Assembly: GCF_900141765.1 (NCBI RefSeq)
Contig: NZ_FSRK01000001.1
Location: forward strand, 1,612,001 to 1,676,000
Reading direction: 5' to 3'
Length of the DNA stretch: 64,000 nt
Source: Epilithonimonas zeae
Lineage (GTDB): Bacteria; Bacteroidota; Bacteroidia; Flavobacteriales; Weeksellaceae
Made by a program: the position numbers and the translations under genes. Shown here one piece after another: positions 8,391 through 18,505 of the stretch; position 1 is the stretch's first letter, and each line of letters opens with the position of its first letter. The notes beneath the pieces were generated by a model. That model was not told the origin of the DNA. It saw nothing but the letters and a program-made list of their open reading frames with translations, and did no database searches.

Positions 8391-9389
8391 ATGAAAGCTT
8401 TCCTCATCAACAATTACACGAAAGATGGGCTGCATCTTGCAGATGTTCCTGCGCCAAAAGTCGGTGACAATGACGTTTTGGTAGAAGTTCATTCTGCCAG
8501 CATCAATCTTTTGGATTCAAAAATCAAAAAGGGTGAATTCAAATTATTTTTACCTTACAAATTTCCATTGATCTTAGGACACGATGTTGCAGGAATCGTC
8601 ACGCAAGTTGGAAAAAATGTCAAAAAATTCAAGGTGGGTGACGAGATTTATTCAAGAGTTTCAGATTTTCACATCGGAACTTTTGCGGAGTATATTTCCA
8701 TTAATGAAAAAGATATCGCCTTTAAACCAAAAAACCTGACGATGGAAGAATCCGCCTCAATTCCTTTGGTAGCGCTGACTGCTTGGCAAGCATTGGCTGA
8801 AAAAGCAAATTTGGAAAAGGGACAAAAAGTCTTTATCCAGGCCGGTTCAGGTGGCGTGGGAACTGTAGCGATTCAATTGGCAAAACATCTTGGAGCAAAT
8901 GTAGCAACGACCGCGAGTGAAAAAAGTTTTAAACTTTTGAAGAATCTGGGAGCAGATGTTTTGATTGATTACAAAACGCAGGATTTCGAAACGATGCTTA
9001 AAGATTATGATGTCGTACTCAACAGTCAGGATAATAAGACATTAGAAAAATCAATCAACATTCTTAAACCAAACGGTCAAGTGATTTCTATTTCAGGTCC
9101 GCCAACTCCCGATTTTGCTAAAGAAATGGGATTACCTTGGTATTTAAAGATTGTTATGTCATTGTTAAGTTTCAGCATCAGAGGGAAAGCCAAAAAGCGA
9201 AAAATCGACTACTCTTTTCTTTTTATGAAAGCCAACGGAAATCAATTGGAAAACATCGCAAAACTTATCGAAGCTGACATCATCAAACCTGTTATTGACA
9301 AAATCTACCCTTTCGAACAAACCAATGAAGCGTTGGAATATGTTGAAAGTGGCCGTGCGAAAGGAAAGGTTGTTATAAAAATTAAGTAA
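8391..9389 (+). CDS. NADP-dependent alcohol dehydrogenase / quinone oxidoreductase (MDR family)
   Basis: A 332-aa medium-chain dehydrogenase/reductase without the structural zinc cysteines. The GroES-like half has PLILGHDVAGIVTQVG and GDEIYSR; the nucleotide-binding half has the Rossmann loop QAGSGGVGTVAIQLAK; the C-terminus ends with AKGKVVIKI. These proteins reduce quinones or enones with NADPH. It starts 4 bases after the second SDR and closes the operon. The combination of ene-reductase, two SDRs and an MDR points to stepwise reduction of one class of electrophile; the natural substrate is not known. Confidence 0.9.
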   Translation: MKAFLINNYTKDGLHLADVPAPKVGDNDVLVEVHSASINLLDSKIKKGEFKLFLPYKFPLILGHDVAGIVTQVGKNVKKFKVGDEIYSRVSDFHIGTFAEYISINEKDIAFKPKNLTMEESASIPLVALTAWQALAEKANLEKGQKVFIQAGSGGVGTVAIQLAKHLGANVATTASEKSFKLLKNLGADVLIDYKTQDFETMLKDYDVVLNSQDNKTLEKSINILKPNGQVISISGPPTPDFAKEMGLPWYLKIVMSLLSFSIRGKAKKRKIDYSFLFMKANGNQLENIAKLIEADIIKPVIDKIYPFEQTNEALEYVESGRAKGKVVIKIK

Positions 9390-10194
9390 ACTCAGATTTA
9401 TTTTCTTTAAACAAAACATCTTATTTACCTCAAATGTTATTATTTTAAAAAAAAAATTTCGATAAATTTTATTAATCGTATCATCTAAAACATTCAACAC
9501 TTAGAATTATTTTTGAATTTATTTGATTAAATCATTTTTATACTTAATATCTTGAAAATATTATCTATATCTGCTAATAAATGGTTTGGATATAGTCATG
9601 TCAAATTCACACATAGCCAAATGGCGCCAACTGAAGACAGTTGGCGCTTTTTTGCAAAATTTTAACTTATAATTTATCTACATAAAGTCTTGACATTGTT
9701 TAAATATAATTTAATCTTCATTTTTGAAATATTTAAATTAAAAAGGATCAAGGTTATATTCTTCAAAAATTGATTTAAAAACAAGCTATGTTAATTTCAG
9801 AATTGATATAACTAAATTACTTGAATATCTCAAAATATTATATTTATGCTCAAATTAAGTTTATTATCTTTTTCATAAAATTTTAATTTGATGCAGATAT
9901 AAGCAAAATAATACAACAGTTATAATTTCAATAAACTATCTTTCATCAAAATCATTTATTGATGAAATGTTTTAAAATTTACATAATTCATCGAACAAAA
10001 TCACTAAAAACAAAAAATAATATTTAAAATCTAATAATTTTTGTAATTTTAACTAACTACACAAATAGAATTATTATGAATAAATGTTTATTGATTATAT
10101 TTTCTAAAAATTCAGATTACCATTTTTATTCAGACTATTTTTCTATAGTAAATCCATATTGATCCAACTTATAAAAAACTAAAACCACAGCAAT
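9390..10194. other. Long AT-rich intergenic region
   Basis: No coding frame is convincing in these 805 bases. The only clear structure is the hairpin with a T run at 9624-9653. The rest is very A/T-rich, as is usual between Bacteroidota transcription units; the promoter of the porin operon should lie in the last 150 bases, but no clean TAnnTTTG box could be assigned. Confidence 0.5.
9624..9653 (+). terminator. Strong rho-independent terminator, far from any gene end
   Basis: The stem GCGCCAACTG/CAGTTGGCGC with loop AAGA is followed by six T residues. It lies 235 bases past the alcohol dehydrogenase stop codon, so it either ends a long 3' UTR or ends a small RNA transcribed from within the region. 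Confidence 0.75.
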
Positions 10195-11349
10195 ATGAAT
10201 TTTATTTTTATCAGAAATAGTTTATTGATAGGCATTAATTTATTTTGTAGTACTGTAAATGGTCAGATCAAAGATTCAAATGAAGCAGTCCAAAAAGAAG
10301 AAAATATTAAATATCCTATCCTTCAGATAAAAGGGCTTTTTCAGGCTCGCTATCTCGTGGGAATGTCCAAAGACGTAGATGTTAACGGACTTCATCATTC
10401 CGATGGCAGTGGAACAGACAACAATTTTATGTTGAAGTATATGAGAGTTCAGGCACGAGCACAAATCAGTAAACGAACTGAAGTTGTGGTTCTTGCCAAC
10501 CTCGCCGATTTTAAAAATGATCCCAAATCCAGGGTTCTCGAAAATGCTTATTTAAAATACACATTTAATCCCAAATTAGCCTTTACTGTAGGACAATTCA
10601 GACCTTGGTTCGGGATTGAAGAAACTTATCCTATTGATATTATTAAGTCTTTGGACTGGTCAAATCAATATACAGAATTTGGAAAATTAGGCTGGACAAG
10701 TTTTCAGATCGGACTTTCCGCAACCGGACAATTGGAATTAGGCGAAATACCTTTTCAATACGCAGTTTCTATCGTGAATGGAAATGGAAAAAACCAGGTC
10801 AATGATAACGATAATGGAAAACAGTACTCTACCCGACTTGTTTTCGGTTTAGACAAAAAACATAATTTAAATCTTGGTTTAAATGGAGGCGTTGGAGAGA
10901 TTTTTGGGAAAAAGATTTACGGTTTGGGAGTTGACTTGAGTTCACTTGTCAATTTCAATCCAAAATGGAGTTTGGATATGCAGCTGGAAGCCAAACAGGC
11001 GACCAATCATCCTTTATATTTTGCCGTCGCTCCTGAACTTAGACCAAACAATCCCGACGAATATTTAATTCGTGGCGCTTATTTTCTGCCGAATTTAAGA
11101 TACGAAATCAATCACAGAAATCTGAGTGCTTTTGAATTATCCTGCCGTTATGAATATCTGGACACCAATTTCAGATTAAATTCAAATCCCAGACAAACGA
11201 TTACTCCGATGTTTGGCTTAGAATTTTTGAAAAATTACGGGGCAAGAATTCAGTTGGGAGTTCAATTTGACCGATATAAACACAGCATTGCAAACACCAC
11301 ACAATACAACAACAATCTATTCATTGTTCAGGTACAAAGTAGATTTTAA
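10195..11349 (+). CDS. Outer-membrane porin, phosphate-selective OprO/OprP type
   Basis: A 384-aa protein with an N-terminal signal (about residues 1-24, ending VNGQ) followed by alternating beta strands typical of the OprO/OprP porin family: LKYMRVQARAQISKRTEVVVLANL, NAYLKYTFNPKLAFTVGQFRPWFG, and a final strand ending in FIVQVQSRF with the C-terminal Phe of outer-membrane barrels. Named for phosphate, such porins in Bacteroidota carry many anions. Here it lies 19 bases upstream of a dicarboxylate transporter and succinate dehydrogenase/fumarate reductase genes, so a dicarboxylate is the likely solute. That assignment is from context only. Confidence 0.83.
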   Translation: MNFIFIRNSLLIGINLFCSTVNGQIKDSNEAVQKEENIKYPILQIKGLFQARYLVGMSKDVDVNGLHHSDGSGTDNNFMLKYMRVQARAQISKRTEVVVLANLADFKNDPKSRVLENAYLKYTFNPKLAFTVGQFRPWFGIEETYPIDIIKSLDWSNQYTEFGKLGWTSFQIGLSATGQLELGEIPFQYAVSIVNGNGKNQVNDNDNGKQYSTRLVFGLDKKHNLNLGLNGGVGEIFGKKIYGLGVDLSSLVNFNPKWSLDMQLEAKQATNHPLYFAVAPELRPNNPDEYLIRGAYFLPNLRYEINHRNLSAFELSCRYEYLDTNFRLNSNPRQTITPMFGLEFLKNYGARIQLGVQFDRYKHSIANTTQYNNNLFIVQVQSRF

Positions 11350-11368
11350 TCCTTAAAAACTAACTATT

Positions 11369-12799
11369 ATGAAAGAAATAAACATCAAAGCTGTCGCAAT
11401 CACATTTGCCATTGCTCTTATCATATGGTTTATTCCCGCTCCGGAAGGCGTGGCTGAAAATGCGTGGCATTTATTTGCCATTTTTGCGGCGACTATTTTA
11501 GGAATCATCTTAAAAGCCGCTCCGATGGGAACAATGTGTATGATGGCGATTGGATTCACCGCACTCACGCAGGTTGTAGCTCCCGGAGATGCAGGAAAAT
11601 CAATCACAAAAGCACTTTCCGGATTTGGAGATAAAGTGATTTGGTTAATCGGGATTTCATTTTTTATTGCAAGAGGATTCATTAAAACAGGTTTAGGAAA
11701 CCGAATTGCCTTTTTATTCATCAGAATTTTTGGAAGAAGTTCATTAGGCTTGGCTTATGGTTTAGGTTTAGCTGATGTTTGCTTAGCTCCCGCAATTCCG
11801 AGTAATACAGCAAGAGGTGGCGGAATTATTTATCCGATTATGAAATCTATGGCGATAAGTTTCGACTCAGTTCCCGATAAACCTGAGACGCATAGAAAAT
11901 TGGGTTCGTATTTAACATTGAACAGCTATTATATGAATCTGATTTCGTCTTCTATGTTTCTGACAGGAACGGCGAGCAATCCGATGTGTCAGAAATTTGC
12001 AGCGAATTTGGGAATCAATATTACTTGGATGTCTTGGGCAGCCGCAGGTTTTGTTCCGGGATTGGTGGCGTTTTTTGTTGTACCATTAGTTTTATACAAA
12101 TTATATCCGCCTGAATTGAAGAAAACCGGTGATGCTCCGAAAATGGCGGCTGAAAAATTAAAAGAAATGGGACCGATTTCCAAAAACGAATGGTTAATGT
12201 TATTGGCATTTTTCATTTTATTAACACTTTGGATTTTCGGCGGAGCTTTGTCAATTGATGCTACAACAACGGCTTTCATTGGCTTAACATTACTTCTTTT
12301 AACCTCCGTTTTAACTTGGGAAGATGTAAAATCTGAGAAAGGAGCCTGGGACACAATTGTCTGGTTTGCGGTATTGGTGATGATGGCGAGCTCATTGAAC
12401 GAATTGGGATTTATCGGTTGGTTCAGTGATTTAATTAAAGTGAAAATCGGTGGAATGACTTGGACCGTTGCTTTTCCTGTCATTATTCTTGTATACTTTT
12501 TCAGTCATTATATTTTTGCGAGTGCGACAGCTCACGTTGCGGCAATGTATGCTGCATTGTTAGGAGTTGGTGTTGCAGTCGGAATACCTCCAATGTTGTT
12601 GGCGATGATGCTTGGATTTTTAGGTTCGATTTACGGTGTGTTAACGCATTATGGTCACGGTCCGGCTCCTGTATTTTTTGGAAGCGGATATGTTGATTTG
12701 AAAGCTTGGTGGCTTCGAGGTTTAGAAATCGGAATCGTTTTATTAATTATCTATATGGGAATTGGTGGACTCTGGATGAAAATCTTAGGCTATTATTAA
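11369..12799 (+). CDS. DASS family anion transporter (dicarboxylate/Na+ type)
   Basis: The 476-aa membrane protein has about a dozen hydrophobic segments and the two family hairpins: SNTARGGGII and the second-half SATAHVAAMYAA, with TGTASNPM between them. These Ser-Asn-Thr-type motifs bind Na+ and carboxylate in CitT/VcINDY relatives. It would import or exchange succinate, fumarate, malate, tartrate or citrate across the inner membrane. It lies between the porin and the respiratory enzyme subunits, all in the same direction with short gaps, so uptake is coupled genetically to oxidation or reduction of a C4 acid. Confidence 0.88.
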   Translation: MKEINIKAVAITFAIALIIWFIPAPEGVAENAWHLFAIFAATILGIILKAAPMGTMCMMAIGFTALTQVVAPGDAGKSITKALSGFGDKVIWLIGISFFIARGFIKTGLGNRIAFLFIRIFGRSSLGLAYGLGLADVCLAPAIPSNTARGGGIIYPIMKSMAISFDSVPDKPETHRKLGSYLTLNSYYMNLISSSMFLTGTASNPMCQKFAANLGINITWMSWAAAGFVPGLVAFFVVPLVLYKLYPPELKKTGDAPKMAAEKLKEMGPISKNEWLMLLAFFILLTLWIFGGALSIDATTTAFIGLTLLLLTSVLTWEDVKSEKGAWDTIVWFAVLVMMASSLNELGFIGWFSDLIKVKIGGMTWTVAFPVIILVYFFSHYIFASATAHVAAMYAALLGVGVAVGIPPMLLAMMLGFLGSIYGVLTHYGHGPAPVFFGSGYVDLKAWWLRGLEIGIVLLIIYMGIGGLWMKILGYY

Positions 12800-12818
12800 T
12801 TCTAAAAAATCAACAAAT

Positions 12819-13475
12819 ATGTTGTCAACCTTATCAAGAAAAATGCTGATGTGTCTTACAGGGCTTTTCCTGAGTTTTTTTCTATTGATTCATTTCTTGG
12901 GAAATCTTCAATTATTTTTACCACAGGAACAGGCGCACCTTCAATTCAATTCTTACTCGCATTTTCTGTCAGGAAATATTCTCATTAAAATTGTTTCTTA
13001 TGTGTTATATGCAAGTATTATCCTTCACGCTTTGGATGGATTAATTATTACTTTAAAAAATAAAAAATCCGGAGCGAATTATCAATCCGATCAACGCGGA
13101 AGAGCCAGTAAATGGTATTCCCGAAATATGGGAATTCTTGGAACAATATTGTTGATTTTCTTAGTGATTCATTTTCAGAATTTCTGGTATGTCTACAAAT
13201 TCGGAAAACCGCCTTTGGATGAAAATGGAAATAAAGACCTTTATATTCTTGTGATTACTGTTTTTAAAGAATGGTGGTATGTCATTATTTATGTCATATC
13301 AATGATTGCTTTATGTTATCATTTAATACACGGAATTTACAGCGCTGTCAGAACATTAGGATTATTTCATCCGAAGTTTGTCAAATGGTTCAAAACTGTT
13401 GGAATCGCTTATTCAATCATCATCAGTGTTGGATTTGCCTTAATGCCGATTTATATATTCTTCACTTACCGTTAA
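12819..13475 (+). CDS. sdhC: Succinate dehydrogenase/fumarate reductase cytochrome b subunit
   Basis: A 218-aa membrane subunit with five predicted transmembrane helices (FLSFFLLIHFLGNLQLF; YVLYASIILHALDGL; ILGTILLIFLVIHFQNFW; YVISMIALCYHLIHGIYS; YSIIISVGFALMPIYIFF). Histidines in the helices (IHFLGN, LHALDG, IHFQ, YHLIHG) fit the two heme b ligands of the B-type single-polypeptide anchor found in Bacteroidota and Wolinella. It transfers electrons between menaquinone and the hydrophilic subunits. Second inner-membrane gene of the dicarboxylate operon, 19 bases after the transporter. Confidence 0.92.
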   Translation: MLSTLSRKMLMCLTGLFLSFFLLIHFLGNLQLFLPQEQAHLQFNSYSHFLSGNILIKIVSYVLYASIILHALDGLIITLKNKKSGANYQSDQRGRASKWYSRNMGILGTILLIFLVIHFQNFWYVYKFGKPPLDENGNKDLYILVITVFKEWWYVIIYVISMIALCYHLIHGIYSAVRTLGLFHPKFVKWFKTVGIAYSIIISVGFALMPIYIFFTYR

Positions 13476-13486
13476 ATTGAAAACTT

Positions 13487-15403
13487 ATGATTTTAGATTC
13501 AAAAATACCGGAAGGCTCTTTAGAACAGAAATGGGAAAATTATAAAAAAACTGCCAAGCTTGTCAATCCCGCCAACCGAAAAAAATTGGATATTATCGTT
13601 GTCGGAACGGGTTTAGCTGGAAGTTCTATCGCTGCATCTTTGGGAGAAATGGGCTATAATGTGAAATCCTTCTGTTTTCAGGACAGCCCGAGAAGAGCGC
13701 ATTCTGTAGCTGCACAAGGCGGCGTAAATGCTGCTAAAAATTATAAAAATGACGGCGACAGTGTTTACAGAATGTTTGTTGACACTTTAAAAGGCGGAGA
13801 TTTCAGAGCCCGTGAAGCCAATGTTTATCGTATGGCTGAATGCTCTTTAAATCTTATCGACCAAGCCGTTGCACAAGGCGTTCCGTTCGGACGAGAATAT
13901 GGTGGTTATCTGAATAATCGTTCTTTTGGTGGTGTCCAAGTGAGCCGGACTTTTTATGCGAGAGGACAAACCGGACAACAATTGCTTTTAGGAGCTTATC
14001 AGGCTTTGATGCGACAAGTTGGAAAGAAAACTGTTCAGCTATTTTCAAGACACGAAATGCTGGATTTAGTAATGATTGATGGAAAAGCGAGAGGAATTAT
14101 TGTCAGAAATTTAGACACTGGAGAAATTGAAAGACACGCTGCACACGCAGTTATTTTGGCAACCGGCGGTTATGGAAAAATATATTATTTATCGACTTTG
14201 GCAATGGGTTGCAACGGCTCTGCAATTTGGCGGGCTCACAAAAAAGGAGCTTTGATGGCTTCCCCAAGCTGGATTCAGGTACACCCTACTTCACTTCCGC
14301 AGTCAGGAGATTATCAGTCGAAGTTAACGTTGATGTCGGAATCTTTGCGAAATGATGGCAGAATCTGGGTCCCACTAAAAGAAAATGAAGTCCGAAAGCC
14401 TAATGATATTACAGAAAAAGAGAGAGATTATTATCTGGAAAGACGATATCCTGCTTTTGGAAATTTGGCTCCGAGAGATATTTCATCAAGAGCTGCGAAA
14501 GAAAGAATTGATGCAGGTTTCGGAATCGGACCGTTAAAAAATGCAGTTTATCTTGATTTCTCTAAGGCCATTAAAGAACAGGGAAAAGAAAAAATTAAAG
14601 AGAAGTATGGAAATTTGTTTGATATGTATCTTAAAATCACCGGATATGATGCCTACAAAGAACCAATGATGATTTCGCCTTCCGCGCACTTTTCGATGGG
14701 CGGACTTTGGGTGGATTATGAATTGATGACCACCATTCCAGGGTTATTTGCGTTGGGTGAAGCTAATTTCGCAGACCACGGAGCAAACCGCTTGGGTGCA
14801 AATTCCCTGCTTCAGGCATCTGTTGACGGCTATTTTATTGCACCTTATACTATCGCCAATTATTTATCCAATGAAATCCATACCGGAAAAATTTCAACGG
14901 ATGACATTGAATTTGAAAAAGCGGAAAATCGTGTGAAACAGCAAATCGAAAGTTTTATCAATATCAACGGAACAAAAACGGTTGATTATTTTCATAAAAC
15001 ATTAGGAAAACTACTTTACGATTACTGTGGTTTAGCCCGAAATGAAGAAGGTTTAAAATATGCCATCAAAGAAATCCGAAAACTGAAACAGGAATTCTAT
15101 AAAGACGTCAAAGTTTCCGGACAAGGAAATCAAATGAATACCGAGTTAGAAAAAGCCGGTCGCGTTGCCGATTATTTTGAAATTGGCGAACTGATGTGTT
15201 ACGATGCTTTAACCCGAAACGAATCTTGTGGAGCGCATTTTCGTGAAGAGTACCAAACGTCCGACGGAGAAGCTTTAAGGAATGATTCTGAATTTCAATT
15301 CATTTCAGCTTGGGCTTGGAAAGGCGAAAATAGCGAGCCGGATCTTATTAAAGAACCTTTAGTTTTTGAAGAAATACAACCTACTGTAAGAAGTTATAAA
15401 TAA
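13487..15403 (+). CDS. sdhA: Succinate dehydrogenase/fumarate reductase flavoprotein subunit
   Basis: The 638-aa catalytic subunit has the FAD loop [12 protein letters not shown], the covalent-FAD histidine in [13 protein letters not shown], active-site segments including the HPTSLPQSG and [14 protein letters not shown] regions, and the late FAD loop [12 protein letters not shown]. It interconverts succinate and fumarate. Together with the cytochrome and Fe-S subunits it forms a complete complex. Sequence alone does not decide whether it runs as succinate dehydrogenase or fumarate reductase; the cytochrome type allows both. The link to an outer-membrane porin and a DASS permease suggests exogenous C4 acids as substrate. 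Confidence 0.94.
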   Translation: MILDSKIPEGSLEQKWENYKKTAKLVNPANRKKLDIIVVGTGLAGSSIAASLGEMGYNVKSFCFQDSPRRAHSVAAQGGVNAAKNYKNDGDSVYRMFVDTLKGGDFRAREANVYRMAECSLNLIDQAVAQGVPFGREYGGYLNNRSFGGVQVSRTFYARGQTGQQLLLGAYQALMRQVGKKTVQLFSRHEMLDLVMIDGKARGIIVRNLDTGEIERHAAHAVILATGGYGKIYYLSTLAMGCNGSAIWRAHKKGALMASPSWIQVHPTSLPQSGDYQSKLTLMSESLRNDGRIWVPLKENEVRKPNDITEKERDYYLERRYPAFGNLAPRDISSRAAKERIDAGFGIGPLKNAVYLDFSKAIKEQGKEKIKEKYGNLFDMYLKITGYDAYKEPMMISPSAHFSMGGLWVDYELMTTIPGLFALGEANFADHGANRLGANSLLQASVDGYFIAPYTIANYLSNEIHTGKISTDDIEFEKAENRVKQQIESFININGTKTVDYFHKTLGKLLYDYCGLARNEEGLKYAIKEIRKLKQEFYKDVKVSGQGNQMNTELEKAGRVADYFEIGELMCYDALTRNESCGAHFREEYQTSDGEALRNDSEFQFISAWAWKGENSEPDLIKEPLVFEEIQPTVRSYK

Positions 15404-15415
15404 AGCACAGAAATT

Positions 15416-16165
15416 ATGGATTTACATCTAAAAATATGGCGGCAGAAAGATTATCAAAGTGAAGGCAAACTGGTAAATTATAATTTGACAGGTTTAAATC
15501 CTCATATGTCTTTCCTGGAAATGCTGGATACGTTAAATGAAAGACTAATTACAGAAGGTGATGAACCCATAGAATTCGACCACGATTGCCGTGAAGGAAT
15601 CTGTGGACAGTGCGGAATGATGATTAATGGCTTGGCTCACGGACCTTTGGAACATACGACAACTTGCCAATTACATTTGCGTTCTTTCAAAGATGGAGAA
15701 ACGATTGTGATTGAACCTTTCAGAGCGTTGGCTTTTCCTATTAAAAAAGATTTGAAAGTTGACCGTTCTGCCTTTGACCGTATTATTTCATCCGGCGGAT
15801 TTGTCTCAATTAACACTGGTCAGGCTCCCGACGCAACAGCAATTGCAGTCACTCATCAAATAGCGGAAGAAGCCTTTGATTCTGCGGCGTGTATTGGTTG
15901 TGGTGCTTGTGTTGCGACTTGCAAAAACGGAAGTGCAGCGTTGTTTACTTCAGCAAAAATAACCCATATGGTTTTACTTCCGCAAGGAAAAGAAGAACGA
16001 AGTAATCGTGTTTTAAATATGGTCACACAAATGGATTCTGAGCATTTCGGTCACTGTTCAAACACCGAAGCTTGTGAAGTGGAATGTCCGCAAGGAATCT
16101 CTGTTTTGAATATCGCCAGAATGAATTACGAATATAGCCGAGCATTGTTTTTCAAGAAGAAATAA
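15416..16165 (+). CDS. sdhB: Succinate dehydrogenase/fumarate reductase iron-sulfur subunit
   Basis: A 249-aa protein with three Fe-S sites: the plant-type 2Fe-2S motif CREGICGQCG with the fourth cysteine in TTCQLH; the 4Fe-4S start CIGCGACVATC; and the mixed second set including CSNTEACEVECPQG. It wires electrons from the flavin to the heme-bearing anchor. It begins 12 bases after the flavoprotein and ends the operon, its stop codon overlapping by 14 bases the 3' end of the convergent ABC permease gene. Confidence 0.94.
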   Translation: MDLHLKIWRQKDYQSEGKLVNYNLTGLNPHMSFLEMLDTLNERLITEGDEPIEFDHDCREGICGQCGMMINGLAHGPLEHTTTCQLHLRSFKDGETIVIEPFRALAFPIKKDLKVDRSAFDRIISSGGFVSINTGQAPDATAIAVTHQIAEEAFDSAACIGCGACVATCKNGSAALFTSAKITHMVLLPQGKEERSNRVLNMVTQMDSEHFGHCSNTEACEVECPQGISVLNIARMNYEYSRALFFKKK

Positions 16166-17312
16166 CATTATTTTTAATCAAATATTTTATCCTTAAAATC
16201 AATAGAAATTCAAATATAATCCATAAAATAACCAAATGGATTACAGAACTTAAATTATCTGAAAGCGAACCTCCGGATTGTACAATTGAGATGTATGTTT
16301 TCAAAAATGGAGAAGTCGGTAAAGTATCAGACAACATCTGAACAAACTTCGGCAAAGCCTGATACGGCATAGAATATCCTGTGATTAAAAAAATCGGATA
16401 AGACGAAAATACCAAAACCTGAAAAGCAAAAAGTTTGGTCTTGAAAAAGCTTCCTATCAACATTCCAAAGACAATGATTGTCGCAATAAATAATGCTGAA
16501 ATAACAGCCAAATCAAAATAATTCCCTCTAATCTCAACTCCGAAAACGGAAAAATTCACGATTGAAAAAAACAAACCGAAAATCATAAATGCAAAGAAAT
16601 AAAGTAAACTTTTCCCGAAAATCATTTTAGAAATACTTTGCCTTGAAATTTGATAAAGATTCAATAATTTATTTTCCTCTCTTTCAGAAGTAAAAGCCGC
16701 TGCAACGCCTATCAAAAGTGTTTGCTGTAAAATAATCGCCAATAATCCCGGCAAAAGAAACGAACCATATGTCATCCCCGAATTATAAAGCGGACGATAA
16801 TCCATATTAATCGGATTGGTCATTTTCATCGATTCGTCCTCTCCCATTCCTTGTTTGTTGAAATACGTTTTTCTCACACCCGCTCCCACCGTCAGACAAA
16901 CTTTGGTAACCGTACTTAGCAAATCGCTGGAAGGCAAAAACCTTGAGGCATTCAGTACCAGATTCACATTGGTTTGTTTTTGCGATAAAATAGCCTTTTC
17001 AAAACCGGACTCAATATAAAAATAACCTTGAACATCCCCTTGATACATCTTTTCCTGAGCGTCATTAATATCAGAGCTCGGGATAATTTCTATCATCGGC
17101 GTCGAATCAAATTGCTCCGTCAATGTTCTGGAAATCGCAGTTCCGTCGTTATCAATCAGAGCCAGTTTTACTTTTTCTTCGCCTTTATTCAGATAAATAC
17201 TTCCGTACATAAATGCGTAAAGAATCGGAGCCAAAAGCAAAATCAGAAACAGACTCGAATCTTTCGAAACGTTTCTAAGTTCTCTTTTCAATATGTCGAA
17301 AATCTCTTTCAT
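16152..17312 (-). CDS. ABC-2 type permease of an exporter
   Basis: A 386-aa ABC-2 permease: one N-terminal transmembrane helix (LFLILLLAPILYAFMYGSIY), a large extracytoplasmic domain (about residues 35-180), then five further helices including LLPGLLAIILQQTLLIGVAA and the family segment FSSYPIFLITGYSMPYQALP. The architecture matches YhhJ/YbhR-like exporters. Its ATG overlaps the stop of the preceding permease by four bases, so translation is coupled. The two permeases presumably form a heterodimer. No nucleotide-binding subunit is encoded next to them. Confidence 0.88.
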   Translation of the reverse strand: MKEIFDILKRELRNVSKDSSLFLILLLAPILYAFMYGSIYLNKGEEKVKLALIDNDGTAISRTLTEQFDSTPMIEIIPSSDINDAQEKMYQGDVQGYFYIESGFEKAILSQKQTNVNLVLNASRFLPSSDLLSTVTKVCLTVGAGVRKTYFNKQGMGEDESMKMTNPINMDYRPLYNSGMTYGSFLLPGLLAIILQQTLLIGVAAAFTSEREENKLLNLYQISRQSISKMIFGKSLLYFFAFMIFGLFFSIVNFSVFGVEIRGNYFDLAVISALFIATIIVFGMLIGSFFKTKLFAFQVLVFSSYPIFLITGYSMPYQALPKFVQMLSDTLPTSPFLKTYISIVQSGGSLSDNLSSVIHLVILWIIFEFLLILRIKYLIKNNVISS

Positions 17313-18475
17313 ACCCGATTTTCTTTAAGATATTGATTGACTTTTTTCTGAAAAAATACAATGCTCAAAGGAAATGTAATTCCAATAAAAACCAGCAATT
17401 TGAAAATTTCCGGAGTTGCATAAGACAACGGAAGTTCCATAAAATAGAGTTTGATGAATCCGTCCAAAAAATGCGTATAAGGCATTATGTCCGCGTAAAA
17501 CCGGTCGTACCAAGGCATTGCCCATCTCGGAAATGTAAAACCACTGAAAACGAAAGCCGGAGATGTAAAAAACAGAGCAACATCCGTCACAAAAAGAAGA
17601 TTATTGGAAATCGCGGAAAGCATCATTCCAATCCCGATACAAGCCAAAGACATCAACGTATAAATCAGAAAAAAATTGAAATCGGTTTTGGGTTTTCCCA
17701 ATTCATAAACAGGAAAAACAACGTAAGCAACCAACACAAAAAGTATCCACGAAATGCAAAGATGAGCCAACATTTTCCCGACTACAATCTGCGAAGATGA
17801 AGTTGAAATCTTAAAAAGTTCGTCGATTGTATTTCGTCTAAATTCAAGATTTAAAATTAAGACAGATGCCACAACCAAAGCCATTTGAAGTCCGACCGTA
17901 ATCAATCCTGGTGTGAGATACATCTGATAGTTAAAATCCGGATTGTACAATGTTGTCGTATTCAGTTTTATAGGCTGAATCAATGTGTTTGCTTTCTCAG
18001 CGGACATTCCTTGCTTTTCAGCTTTTTGAAGAACGACCGCCAGTCCACCTTTGATAATAACTTCGGCAGCACCCTTATAAATCATTTTCGCAGGAACCAG
18101 ATATGCTCCGTTGGTATAAAGTGTAATATTGGACTGATGATTTTTCTTGACATCAGATTCCATATTTTTTGGAAAATGAACTGCACCGAAGATTTTGCCT
18201 TCTTTCATCAATTTTTCAATTTCTGCATTGCTGTGAACCGTTTGAGTAAATTGAATAAACTCATTATGTTCCATCATATCGGTCAGCATACGGGAAACCT
18301 GAGATTGGTCTTCGTCCCAAACTGCCATCGGAAGTTCTTTCGCAAATTGTTTCTGATAAATAAATCCGTAAAAGAGAAAAATAATCGGTGGAATGACCAG
18401 CAAAATCACATAAAAATTCGGAATCGAAAAAATCCGTTTCCACTCCCGAATCATAATTTGGCTGATGGTTTTCAA
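17309..18475 (-). CDS. ABC-2 type permease of an exporter
   Basis: A 388-aa permease built like the next one: N-terminal helix (FYVILLVIPPIIFLFYGFIY), a periplasmic domain with AVWDEDQSQVSRMLTDMM, and a bundle of C-terminal helices with FFTSPAFVFSGFTFPRWAMP. It lies 30 bases downstream of the membrane-fusion protein. The pair resembles YbhS/YbhR of enterobacteria, which export cationic drugs, but those have the ATPase YbhF in the operon and here it is missing. Confidence 0.88.
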   Translation of the reverse strand: MKTISQIMIREWKRIFSIPNFYVILLVIPPIIFLFYGFIYQKQFAKELPMAVWDEDQSQVSRMLTDMMEHNEFIQFTQTVHSNAEIEKLMKEGKIFGAVHFPKNMESDVKKNHQSNITLYTNGAYLVPAKMIYKGAAEVIIKGGLAVVLQKAEKQGMSAEKANTLIQPIKLNTTTLYNPDFNYQMYLTPGLITVGLQMALVVASVLILNLEFRRNTIDELFKISTSSSQIVVGKMLAHLCISWILFVLVAYVVFPVYELGKPKTDFNFFLIYTLMSLACIGIGMMLSAISNNLLFVTDVALFFTSPAFVFSGFTFPRWAMPWYDRFYADIMPYTHFLDGFIKLYFMELPLSYATPEIFKLLVFIGITFPLSIVFFQKKVNQYLKENRV

Positions 18476-18505
18476 TGTTTTATTTATTTGATTTAAATCA
18501 TTTCT

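Noticed and set aside
10195-11349. Phosphate-specific porin
   Set aside because: Family name only; the operon context is dicarboxylate uptake and no pho-type genes are near.
17333-18496. Long plus-strand ORFs over the ABC permease genes
   Set aside because: Their composition is unlike proteins and they run antisense to clear permease genes.
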